Shown here one piece after another: positions 43,171 through 51,866 of a DNA stretch of 64,000 nucleotides. The notes under the pieces were generated by a model. It was given only the letters and a program-made list of their open reading frames with translations. It was not told the DNA's origin and did no database searches. The translations under genes and the position numbers were made by a program. The stretch comes from Rosistilla ulvae (lineage in GTDB: Bacteria > Planctomycetota > Planctomycetia > Pirellulales > Pirellulaceae), in assembly GCF_007741475.1 (NCBI RefSeq), contig NZ_CP036261.1:496001-560000 (forward strand), read 5' to 3'. How positions within the stretch are numbered: the stretch's first letter is position 1; every line of letters starts with the position of its first letter.

Positions 43171-46100
43171 TCAAGCTTCCCATTGGTTCATCCGCGTCGC
43201 GATCCGCCGCAGCGTCTCTTTATGCTTTTCGATCGCCATCAGACCGGCCAGCAACATCAGCCCCATCGTGATTCCGAACGCCCACCACGGCCAAACTTGA
43301 TCGATCGCTCGCCCCGCGTGCCAGACCATGCTGATCAGCCCGACGACGACAAATCCGGTGCCGAGGTAGAGGAACGCCCGCACATGCATCACCACGCCGA
43401 TCGCGATCCCGGCAAAAGCCAACAAGATCAGCACGATCGGCCCCCAGATGCTCGAACCAATCTGTTGGACGATCATGTCGGCGGTGCTGCCGATATAGAT
43501 CGTCAGCGTCGCCGCATAGCGAACCGCCGTCACGATCTGCGGTCGCAGACGTTTGCGTTCGGCATGCACCGCCGCCAGCACGCAGGCCGCCGGAGGAATC
43601 AGCCACAGTTGCGGATGCTGCAAAAATCCCCAACCGGGATTCTGAGTCAACGTAACCCACAACGCTGCGTTGGCTGCGATGATCCCGGCGACTCGCGTGA
43701 TCCGGTCTCCCGGCCAAAGCGCCGACAAGGCGAGATAGAAGACCGCCGCCAGCAACAGGACCACGTTGTACTGAATCTCGCTATCGGCAAAGATCCAGTC
43801 CTGCCCACGTCCTGTCAGCCAGAATCCGACCAGCGGAATCAGCGGCAGGAAGAGGGCTGAATTGCGCAGCGGTCCCAGCAACACGGCGTCCTCGCGTCGC
43901 TGAGCCCATGTCGATAGGCCAGCGCTGAGAAACGCAAGTGCCATCACGATGTAAGGCCAATATTCCCGCAGTCCCAGCGTGTCGGGCTGGCAGGCGAGTT
44001 TGTTCGCCACGGCCAGCAGCATTAAGACTTGAGCGGCGTAGACGAGTCCTTGGCGATGGGGAATCGTTAACCGTTCGGCGGCGGAGGCCAGGAACTTTCC
44101 CGGTGCGATCGCGATCAGCATCGCGAGCAAACTGAACAACGCGATCACCAAAGATGTCCCGACGACCAGGATCGTTGGGATCTGAGGGATCCCGACGCCA
44201 TCGGTTCGCAGGACAACTTCCATCGCCAGCAGGCCGAACAATGCGATCGTCGCAACGCTCGCAGAAAAGATCGCAGATCGCCGGATCGGGGTGCTCCAAC
44301 GTTCGGGATCGAGTGCCAGTATGCGCGGGGCGACCCAGGCGACCAGCGGGATCAACCACACCGACGCGATAAACAGACGCATTGTTTGGGCGAGGGCTCG
44401 CGCTTGGCCGAGGTCGACACCACGCACATCGGCGACCGAACCAAACATCGCCGCGATGCACAGCGAGCCGGCGGCCAACGTTCGCAATGTGTTCGACGCA
44501 CTGTGACTGCCGATCCGGCCGATCGCAATTGCACAGGCGACGATCGATCCGATCCAGACCCATCGCCACAGCGGTTCGCCATGGTCGAAGATTGACGCCG
44601 CCGTTCCAAGCATCGCGAACAGGAGTGTTGCGACAAACAGGCCGCTCAGTTCCCGCCCGATCCCCGTTTCGCTGTCGCTTCGCCAGGGAAGTTGCCGCGC
44701 GGCAAGAAAGCGACTCAACATTGGATGCAGCGGCCACAACCACGCGGCGATCGCTGCGATCATGCCCAGGGTCAGTCCCGCGATCGGTAAGAACGCTTGT
44801 GAGTCGTGCTGCCAATGCGATGCGACAGTCATCACGATCGCGATCGATAGGCAGGCCGTGATCAGATAGGCGACTGTCACTTGCCCGCGGCTGTCCCAAC
44901 GGATCGTCGACGCGGCGATGGCCAATAGGCCGACCGGCAACAGCAGGACCGCGGTATTTCCCATCCGTTCGATCGCGTGGATGCCAAGTTCAAAGCAGTG
45001 CGACGCGATTTCGGGAGTCAACATCGCCAACAGCATCGTCCCAACAAACAGAAGCACCGTGTCGATCTTGAATTTCGACAATTCGCCGCTAGCCACCGAT
45101 CGTTTGAAAATGACAAACCGAGCCCGCCATAAAACGCCACACGAAAGCAGCCAGGCCGCGATTGTCAGCAGCATCGCTGTAAATCGCTGGCTGCCAACAA
45201 TCGACTGCCAAACGGTTGTTGCATATTCACCGACTGCCCAGGTCAGCAGGATTCCCGAAACGATCGGCACTCCGCTGATCAGCCGGATGCCGCGACGCGA
45301 TCCGCGATGCAATGTGACCGCCAGTCCGACCAGCGTGCCGATCGCCCATGGGATCAGCCAGAGGTTAGCTCGTGGCGCGTCCAATGCAACACTCAATAGA
45401 CCGCTGGCGATCAGTAACCCCGATCCGGCAATTGGGATCGCGACGGCGCGGCGGTTTGAGATCGGCGTCGCCATGCTGACAGCGGCTGCAGCAACGGTGG
45501 CGGCCGACCAGATCGATAACATCACTCCCCACGCGACTGCCGCGTCTTCGGAACGCCAGGAAGCCCATGCGATTGCAGTTGTTGGAGCTGCCAAGATCAT
45601 CCAGCCCGCCGCGTCGACCATGCCGCGCTGTCGCCGGCTGGCCACAAGCCAGAAAGCTCCGGCGGAGAGGATCAATGCCAGGCCCAACGCGTTGCTAGTC
45701 GTCGATCCGAGTACGGTGGGGACGCCCGACAGATGCCACGCGATCGCGGCGGTGGCCACGACGCTGGCGATCAAGCTGGCAGCGATCCCGATCGACGCGA
45801 GTTGCGATGTCGCTGTTGGCCAAGCATCGGGCCAGATCCGGAGGACCGGCAACGGATGGGGCGGCATGACGCTTGGTGATTCCTGTTGCCAGCGTTGCAG
45901 CCAGCGGACGACTCCGCTTCGCGCAGCGATCCGTTGAATCGCGGCCAAGGCGAAGCCGCTGATTCCCAGCAGGTGCAGACTGTTTACGGCGAGTCCTGTC
46001 GGTTCTCCGATCGCTGCGATCCCAGCGGTCATGAATCCGATGATGCCAACGGCCGCAGCAGCCAGCGAGAAATCGGCTCGCCGGTACCAGATCGCTTGCA

Positions 46101-46926
46101 CTGCGAACCAGGCCGAACCAAGGAGCACGATCGCGGGGGCGAACCAGGCGGCGATCGGATCGATCACGCCACCAGAGATCAGCGGTTGCCAGATGCCAAA
46201 GACCAACAGAGCCGTCGTGGGAATTCCAGCCCACAGAGCTGCCGAGTTCCGTTGGCTCGCCAGCAGGCTGTTTTCGATCGAGCTGGCGAAGATCGTTTTC
46301 CGGATCGTTGCCGTTCGGATCGAGATGCCGATGGCGATGGCAAACAGCAGCGTCGCCGCAGCCAACGTCGGGACTTGGAATGCGGATGGAGAGAGCGTTA
46401 CCGCCAACCATCCGACTGCAGCGTAGCAGAGCCACAGCAGCATGACCGCAGCGCTGCGAAGCGTATCGGCAAAGCGAAGTCGGCCGCGATGAAACACTCC
46501 GGCCGCCGTCGTTGCTGCAGCGAACAGGAACGCCGTGGCAGGGGCGATTCCAAATCGCTGCCAGCCGACGATCCAAGCTGCTGGTCCGTCCGGCGATTCG
46601 ATCGCAATGTACAGCCCGATCGCTGTTAGGGCAGTGATCGATGCGAGCGTGATGCTGGACAAGCTGCCCGCAAATCCAATCTGCCGATGAACGCCGATCG
46701 GATGATCGTCTGGTTTAGGCCAAGCGGTTCGGGCTGCGAATTGCATCGCGTGCCAGAGCAGGGCGTAGCCGCCGGCGACCGCGACCAGCATCCACAACAC
46801 GGTGCCGTCGATCCAGTGAAGTCCCGTGGTAAACACCGTCGGCTGGTAGGCGTGCAGACTCAGCGTCAGCCCGAGCAATCCAATCCCTTGCCCGCAGGCG
46901 AACCATTCTCGCTGCGCCCTTCGCAT
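43171..46926 (-). CDS. Giant multi-spanning membrane protein, C-terminal part
   Basis: 1251 residues, almost wholly hydrophobic, with at least about 30 membrane spans and short charged loops; no catalytic motif or known domain is seen. It resembles DUF2339/DUF2157-type large integral membrane proteins in composition. It begins MRRAQREWFACGQGIGLLG, a charged cytosolic loop directly after a truncated span. Its frame is the same as that of the next upstream gene; only the TGA at 46941-46939 and four codons (ATC CTC GCT GCC) separate them. There is no Shine-Dalgarno before ATG 46926. It is therefore probably the 3' part of one broken gene. Confidence 0.65.
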   Translation of the reverse strand: MRRAQREWFACGQGIGLLGLTLSLHAYQPTVFTTGLHWIDGTVLWMLVAVAGGYALLWHAMQFAARTAWPKPDDHPIGVHRQIGFAGSLSSITLASITALTAIGLYIAIESPDGPAAWIVGWQRFGIAPATAFLFAAATTAAGVFHRGRLRFADTLRSAAVMLLWLCYAAVGWLAVTLSPSAFQVPTLAAATLLFAIAIGISIRTATIRKTIFASSIENSLLASQRNSAALWAGIPTTALLVFGIWQPLISGGVIDPIAAWFAPAIVLLGSAWFAVQAIWYRRADFSLAAAAVGIIGFMTAGIAAIGEPTGLAVNSLHLLGISGFALAAIQRIAARSGVVRWLQRWQQESPSVMPPHPLPVLRIWPDAWPTATSQLASIGIAASLIASVVATAAIAWHLSGVPTVLGSTTSNALGLALILSAGAFWLVASRRQRGMVDAAGWMILAAPTTAIAWASWRSEDAAVAWGVMLSIWSAATVAAAAVSMATPISNRRAVAIPIAGSGLLIASGLLSVALDAPRANLWLIPWAIGTLVGLAVTLHRGSRRGIRLISGVPIVSGILLTWAVGEYATTVWQSIVGSQRFTAMLLTIAAWLLSCGVLWRARFVIFKRSVASGELSKFKIDTVLLFVGTMLLAMLTPEIASHCFELGIHAIERMGNTAVLLLPVGLLAIAASTIRWDSRGQVTVAYLITACLSIAIVMTVASHWQHDSQAFLPIAGLTLGMIAAIAAWLWPLHPMLSRFLAARQLPWRSDSETGIGRELSGLFVATLLFAMLGTAASIFDHGEPLWRWVWIGSIVACAIAIGRIGSHSASNTLRTLAAGSLCIAAMFGSVADVRGVDLGQARALAQTMRLFIASVWLIPLVAWVAPRILALDPERWSTPIRRSAIFSASVATIALFGLLAMEVVLRTDGVGIPQIPTILVVGTSLVIALFSLLAMLIAIAPGKFLASAAERLTIPHRQGLVYAAQVLMLLAVANKLACQPDTLGLREYWPYIVMALAFLSAGLSTWAQRREDAVLLGPLRNSALFLPLIPLVGFWLTGRGQDWIFADSEIQYNVVLLLAAVFYLALSALWPGDRITRVAGIIAANAALWVTLTQNPGWGFLQHPQLWLIPPAACVLAAVHAERKRLRPQIVTAVRYAATLTIYIGSTADMIVQQIGSSIWGPIVLILLAFAGIAIGVVMHVRAFLYLGTGFVVVGLISMVWHAGRAIDQVWPWWAFGITMGLMLLAGLMAIEKHKETLRRIATRMNQWEA

Positions 46927-46938
46927 GGCAGCGAGGAT

Positions 46939-49077
46939 TCAGACGATCGCGGTCGCGGAGACCATCGCAGCGCCGCGGATCGGTTCGAAGGGGACGATCA
47001 GGAGGGCAAAGCCCAACGCCAGTAGACCCGTTCCCTGTTGCCAGCGGTCGCAGTTTCGTAAACGCGGTTCGCTTGGATCGATGCTCGAAATACGTGGCAA
47101 GAAACGCCAAACCGATGCCAGGGCAAACATGCTGATCAGCAGCAGGCTGGCCGAGTCGCTGGCGGATCGAAGCATAAGCTCTATCGAGTCGAGCCAGTTC
47201 GTTTCGGGGCGACATGCCGCGATGCTGAAGGCTGCCAGACCGAGGCCACTCAAATGGATCGCCGCAGGTTGCTTCCAGGCTCCCGCCAGGCCGATCGCAA
47301 GCGACTGGATCAACAGGATCGCCAAGATCGCAGTCGGTGAGATCGACCCGGTCCAGGCCGACGGGCCGATCGCGACAGCCGCCGTGACGGCGAGGCCCAA
47401 CACCGCGGCGGCGCCGCCGACGATTGCCGGCGGCCGCATCCAGTCGGATTGTTTGCGTAGCGTTGCCGCAATGGCTGCGAAGCCCGCTGCGATCAATGGC
47501 AGCAGAATCGCACTCTCCCCCGAAACGAATCGTCGCCACAATGGGAAGCTCGGATCCCAGCCGGTTCCCATGATCGCATTGCCTGCGATCAACAACAGGC
47601 CGGTCGCCGCGGTGGCGCTGGCGACATACAGCATCGTTGGCACGCGGAGCGCGATCGCAAGTGCGATCGAAAGGCCAGCGCAAAGTGCGGCCCAGGCGAT
47701 CAGGTGCGTTTGCGAACTAAGCGTTGCAGGGAACAACGCGGCGACGATCACTCCGGCGATCATGATCGTGGCGGTCGCCAACAATCGCAGCACGCTTCCC
47801 GATTGCAGCGTGAATCGGTTCCGCACGTCGCAGCCGCAGGCCATCAGGGCCAGCACGGCGGGCAGCAGGCCAAAGGTCAACAGCACGATCGCTGTCAGGT
47901 CGCGCGGCAAATGGAAGGCAAAAAATCCGCTGACCACCGCCAGCGTGTAGATCGCCATTCCGACAAGCAGTCCAAATCGCCAGCCGGCGGGTGTCGACAT
48001 CGGTCGGTTGCGTTTGCGGATCAACGCGGCGACGATCGCGGTTCCAATGACTGCCGACGGCAACAGGTTCAACCAAGCCGCATCGGCATTCCAGTGTCGG
48101 ACAGCGGCCGGAATGAAGGGCATCAAAAACGAGGGGCCGCCAACGGCGAGACTCATCTGCCAGCGGTCGCGTCCGAAAATCGCTCGCCCGGCCAGCCACA
48201 ACATCACGCTGTAAGCGATCGTTGCGATCGCGATCACGGCGAGCGTCAGCGGCTGCGTCAGCTGGACCGATCCACCGTCGCCCGTGGCCAGCGCAATCCC
48301 CGCGACGACATTCAGCGGAATCAACAGCGTTGCGATCACCAACACCGCACGGCTTGTATCCTTCAGATTCCATTTTCGCAGCGTGTAGAGTCCCGCCGCT
48401 TCGATGCCCGCGGTTCCCAACAGGAAGACCAACGAGGGCAGCAAGCGGTGCGTCTGCTGCATCGTGCTCCATAAACTGATCACCAATCCAACGCTGCAGA
48501 TCACGATCAGCAATCCGGCTAGCAGTTCGCCCCAGCGGATGTTGTTCGATGCGAGGAAGCTTTGTAGTACGGCTCCCATCGCCCGCCGCGGTTTGTTCGT
48601 AACGGCGGCTTCCGCCGCGATGAACTCCGGTTCCTCTTCGGCCAATCGGTCCAGTGGATGTCTTTCCACGGCTGCCGGCGTAACTGCAGCCGTTTCAGCC
48701 GGTTCACGCGAATCGATCCGCGGTGGCGTGAGCGATTGCGGGGGAACGATTTCGGCGATGATCGGTTCGGGATCGGCAGCGGTCGAAGAGCCGCCGAGCT
48801 CTTCGGTTGGCTCGGGTTCCGCGTTCGCGGGCGTCGCCAAGCCGGCGAGCTCTCGCAGGCGTCGATGCTCTTTTTCGGTCAGCTTTCCCTGCCAATACAT
48901 CGATGCGAGGATGCGGCCAAAGGAGAGCAGGTCTTCGTTGCGGTCGGGCGTTTTGTGGGAGATTCTTTGCGGGGCGTCGAAAATCTTGCGAATCAGGAAG
49001 GCTGCGACGGCCCAGATGCCGTGTCCGACCAGTGTCACAATCGTCATGATCAGCAGGAAATAGAAGAGCGGTTCCAT
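46939..49077 (-). CDS. Giant multi-spanning membrane protein, N-terminal part
   Basis: 712 residues. A short first span (about 5-27) is followed by a soluble region with FGRILASMYWQGKLTEKEHR and a Pro/Glu-rich linker to about 165, then SFLASNNIRWGELLAGLLIV and about 18 spans. The last residues GAAMVSATAIV end in mid-helix at a TGA. Continuing past that stop gives ILAAMRRAQREW, a normal helix end. The 1968-codon combined frame would thus be one protein with about 50 spans. Divergent from the kinase gene, 71 bp between starts. Function unknown. Confidence 0.65.
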   Translation of the reverse strand: MEPLFYFLLIMTIVTLVGHGIWAVAAFLIRKIFDAPQRISHKTPDRNEDLLSFGRILASMYWQGKLTEKEHRRLRELAGLATPANAEPEPTEELGGSSTAADPEPIIAEIVPPQSLTPPRIDSREPAETAAVTPAAVERHPLDRLAEEEPEFIAAEAAVTNKPRRAMGAVLQSFLASNNIRWGELLAGLLIVICSVGLVISLWSTMQQTHRLLPSLVFLLGTAGIEAAGLYTLRKWNLKDTSRAVLVIATLLIPLNVVAGIALATGDGGSVQLTQPLTLAVIAIATIAYSVMLWLAGRAIFGRDRWQMSLAVGGPSFLMPFIPAAVRHWNADAAWLNLLPSAVIGTAIVAALIRKRNRPMSTPAGWRFGLLVGMAIYTLAVVSGFFAFHLPRDLTAIVLLTFGLLPAVLALMACGCDVRNRFTLQSGSVLRLLATATIMIAGVIVAALFPATLSSQTHLIAWAALCAGLSIALAIALRVPTMLYVASATAATGLLLIAGNAIMGTGWDPSFPLWRRFVSGESAILLPLIAAGFAAIAATLRKQSDWMRPPAIVGGAAAVLGLAVTAAVAIGPSAWTGSISPTAILAILLIQSLAIGLAGAWKQPAAIHLSGLGLAAFSIAACRPETNWLDSIELMLRSASDSASLLLISMFALASVWRFLPRISSIDPSEPRLRNCDRWQQGTGLLALGFALLIVPFEPIRGAAMVSATAIV

Positions 49078-49148
49078 GGCGACGACACGTTGTAGCAGAT
49101 GAGTGGGATTTTGGGGCCCGCGGAACGGGGTTGGCCCTGTTTGTAAGT

Positions 49149-50888
49149 ATGGCTTACGCAGTGGAGCCCATCGCGGGGCGGACGTTGCGCGAATCGGTGT
49201 CGATTGACCCGTTGTGGAAATCGGTGGACAATGGATCGCACGCCGATTCCCTTTTTTCGACTCTGCCCGTACCGAGAACGCTGTTGTCCGACGACGCTGA
49301 ATTTGACGAACTGTTGGGGGAGATCTTTGAACGGATCGAGGCCGGGACGGGCCCGACTGCCGAAGAGTATCTGCAGCGTTATCCGCAGTTTGCGGACGAA
49401 TTGACCGAGTTCTTTCGCAATCAGGCTTGGTTCGCCGCGCCTGCGTTGGCCGAAACGGTGGCTGGCGATTCCGAACCGATGGTCGCCGCGTCGCTTGTCG
49501 GTTGCGAGGTCGGGCCCTATCGATTGACCGAGGAGATCGCTCGCGGTGGGATGGGGGTCGTCTATCGCGCTCGTCAGACGGAACTCAACCGCGAGGTGGC
49601 TGTAAAGTTGATCAGCAGCGGTGCGATGGCGTCGGCCGAAGAGTTGCGACGGTTTCGCCAGGAGGCCGAAGCGGCGGCGCAGCTGCATCATCCCAACATC
49701 GTCCCGATTCACGACGTCGGCAGCTGGCGCGGGCAGACCTATTTTTCGATGACCTTGATCGAAGGGGAATCGCTGCAGGACTGGGTCGCGTCGCGGCGTT
49801 GCACGATCCAACAAGCGGTTGTAGCGGTTCGCGAGATCGCTCGCGCCGTCAGCTATGCACATCGCCGCGGGATCGTGCATCGCGATCTGAAGCCGGCGAA
49901 CATCCTGGTCGATGGCGAGGGGAAGCCGATGCTGACCGATTTCGGGTTGGCCAAGTGGCAGCGCGACGGATCGGCGTTGACGCAGACCGGCCAGATCTTG
50001 GGGACGCCGAACTACATGAGTCCCGAGCAGGCGAGCGGTTCGACGAAGATCGGCCCCTCGGCGGACATCTATGCGTTGGGAGCTGTCCTCTATTCGCTGT
50101 TGACCGGCCAGCCTCCTCATTGTGGCGAATCGACTGTCGAGATTTTGACCAAGGTGTTGGGGTGTGAACCGGTTCCGCCGCGCGAACTAAATCGCGAGGT
50201 CTCGTCCGATCTGCAGCGGATCTGCATGGAGTGTTTGAACCATGATCCGAAGGAACGCTACGCCACGGCGGCGGAATTCGCCGACGACCTCGACCGCTAT
50301 CTCAACGGCGATTCGATCTCCGCCGGCCATTCGGGAATGTTCTTGGAATTGGCTCGCACGCTGCGCCGCGACCAGCATTACGAACACTTCCGCAATTGGG
50401 GCAAGGCGTTGGTCTTGATGGGGCTGAGTATCTTTCTGGCGCACGTAGCGATCTTCGTGTTGGTTCGCCGCGGCCATTCGGATTGGGCCGCCTACTGGAC
50501 GCCACGCTGCTACATGGCGGTGGCGCTGACGGCCGTTATCTACTACTACCGCAGCGGGACGTTGCGGGCGCGGAGTGTTGCCGAGCGACCGATCTGGTCG
50601 ATTTGGATGGGGTACCTTGTCGCCTTGGGAACGATGAACGCGATCCTCACGCTGCGCGGGACCAGCCAGGTGGAAGTCTTTCCGTTTGCGTCGACCTTGG
50701 CCGCGTTTGGCTTCGTCGCATTGGGAGGCCACGTCTGGGGCGGCAGCTATTTATTGGGCGGCCTGTTTGTCGTCAACGCCTTGGTTTCGGTCTTCATCGG
50801 GCAATGGGCGATCTTGTCCTTCGGAGCCTGTTGGTTCCTCGCCCTGGCAGTGCTTGCGTACCGTTATCGAAAAGCTGCAGCGTCGTAA
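49149..50888 (+). CDS. Hanks-type Ser/Thr protein kinase with C-terminal membrane domain
   Basis: A 579-residue kinase. The first 120 residues include a helical segment with EFDELLGEIFERIEAGTGPT and YLQRYPQFADEL, a planctomycete-type kinase N-terminus. The kinase domain (about 124-390) has the glycine loop ARGGMGVVYRA (GGMGVV 133-138), Lys153 (AVKL), HRDLKPANIL (Asp246), DFG (264-266) and the activation segment with GTPNYMSPEQ. The rest (about 410-579) contains 6 spans that could anchor or sense. ATG 49149 is chosen over the TTG at 49131. Divergent from the giant membrane gene. Target unknown. Confidence 0.92.
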   Translation: MAYAVEPIAGRTLRESVSIDPLWKSVDNGSHADSLFSTLPVPRTLLSDDAEFDELLGEIFERIEAGTGPTAEEYLQRYPQFADELTEFFRNQAWFAAPALAETVAGDSEPMVAASLVGCEVGPYRLTEEIARGGMGVVYRARQTELNREVAVKLISSGAMASAEELRRFRQEAEAAAQLHHPNIVPIHDVGSWRGQTYFSMTLIEGESLQDWVASRRCTIQQAVVAVREIARAVSYAHRRGIVHRDLKPANILVDGEGKPMLTDFGLAKWQRDGSALTQTGQILGTPNYMSPEQASGSTKIGPSADIYALGAVLYSLLTGQPPHCGESTVEILTKVLGCEPVPPRELNREVSSDLQRICMECLNHDPKERYATAAEFADDLDRYLNGDSISAGHSGMFLELARTLRRDQHYEHFRNWGKALVLMGLSIFLAHVAIFVLVRRGHSDWAAYWTPRCYMAVALTAVIYYYRSGTLRARSVAERPIWSIWMGYLVALGTMNAILTLRGTSQVEVFPFASTLAAFGFVALGGHVWGGSYLLGGLFVVNALVSVFIGQWAILSFGACWFLALAVLAYRYRKAAAS

Positions 50889-50955
50889 ACCTGTTGGCTC
50901 AATTCCCAAACGGTTCTGCCAAAATCATCCAGCTTGAAGACGAATAGGAAACCGC

Positions 50956-51348
50956 ATGAGTACCGAGAATGAAGCAGTCGATGTGCGATGCAACCTGCTG
51001 GTGATTCGATCTCGCCAGATCGATCAGGCAGCGAGTTTCTACGAAGCCCTTGGATTGCATTTCACCAAACATCGCCATGGCAGTGGGCCGGAGCACTATG
51101 CGTCGGAGACCGTTGGCCACACGTTTGAAATCTACCCATTGGCAGACAACGGCACGCCAACCACAGAGACACGAATCGGTTTTGCGGTAGCGCGAGTGGA
51201 TGACGTTTTTGCAAGGCTAGTCGAAGCAGGTGGCAAGTCGATCAGTCCCCCCAAGCCATCGCCGTGGGGACGACGCGCCGTCGTCTGCGATCTCGATGGT
51301 CATCGCGTTGAATTGACTGCAACGACCTTAGGCGAGTCGGAGCGGTAG
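50956..51348 (+). CDS. VOC (glyoxalase/bleomycin-resistance fold) protein
   Basis: A 130-residue single VOC module. Beta-alpha-beta-beta-beta signatures are CNLLVIRSRQIDQAASFYEA, GHTFEIYPL, TRIGFAVARVDDVFARLVEA and the late VVCDLDGHRVELT, where the last Glu is the usual metal ligand. Typical roles are glyoxalase, dioxygenase or antibiotic sequestration; none can be chosen. Start ATG 50956 is 67 bp after the kinase gene, possibly the same transcript. Confidence 0.85.
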   Translation: MSTENEAVDVRCNLLVIRSRQIDQAASFYEALGLHFTKHRHGSGPEHYASETVGHTFEIYPLADNGTPTTETRIGFAVARVDDVFARLVEAGGKSISPPKPSPWGRRAVVCDLDGHRVELTATTLGESER

Positions 51349-51866
51349 TCGAACTTGTCGTTTGCGGCGGGGCTCGTTCTTGGGACGTGAGAAATTCAGC
51401 TCCGGTTCAACGCGGCCCGGGCAGGTGAAGCAAATTTGGGGGCAGCCAATGTTTCCCGTTTGTGCGCACAGAGACACTAAGGCACGGAGATCAGGGACAA
51501 ATTGCGTGGCCAGCGGTCGACTCCATGTGCAAGCAATGAAAACCCGTCTTCGCTCGGCTCCGTGCCTTGGTGCCTCCGTGCGAAACTCTGTTTATTGATA
51601 TGTCGGCAGCGATACCCAGGCCGGAGCTTCGCTCCTCCTGCACGCGGTTTTAAGCCGCAGATGCGGCGATCGCATAAAGCCTGCGGCGCGAGCCGCAGGA
51701 TCCCGGAAGCGATCGATCAAATGGGAGAGCCCCGGAGGCGGCGACCGTCGCGCTTAATCTGTCGCCGCCTCCGGGGATTGCTTGTGTCGAGAATCTTTTA
51801 CGGCAGAATAGAGCTTCATCTGAAAATCACCAGTCGCGGCACCAAGTCAATAAGTGAGTACGACAT
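51349..51866. other. Repeat- and hairpin-rich spacer
   Basis: 518 bases with no supported gene. It includes a direct/inverted pair of CACAGAGACACTAAGGCACGGA (51466...) and its degraded inverse CCGTGCCTTGGTGCCTCCGTG (51560...). Three hairpins follow in a row: ATGCG/CGCAT (51661-51675), CCTGCGGC-GCGA-GCCGCAGG with a GNRA loop (51680-51699), and a 16-bp perfect stem CCCCGGAGGCGGCGAC (51730-51745)/GTCGCCGCCTCCGGGG (51761-51776). Some could be terminators of the VOC gene, though no T-tract follows. Confidence 0.7.
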
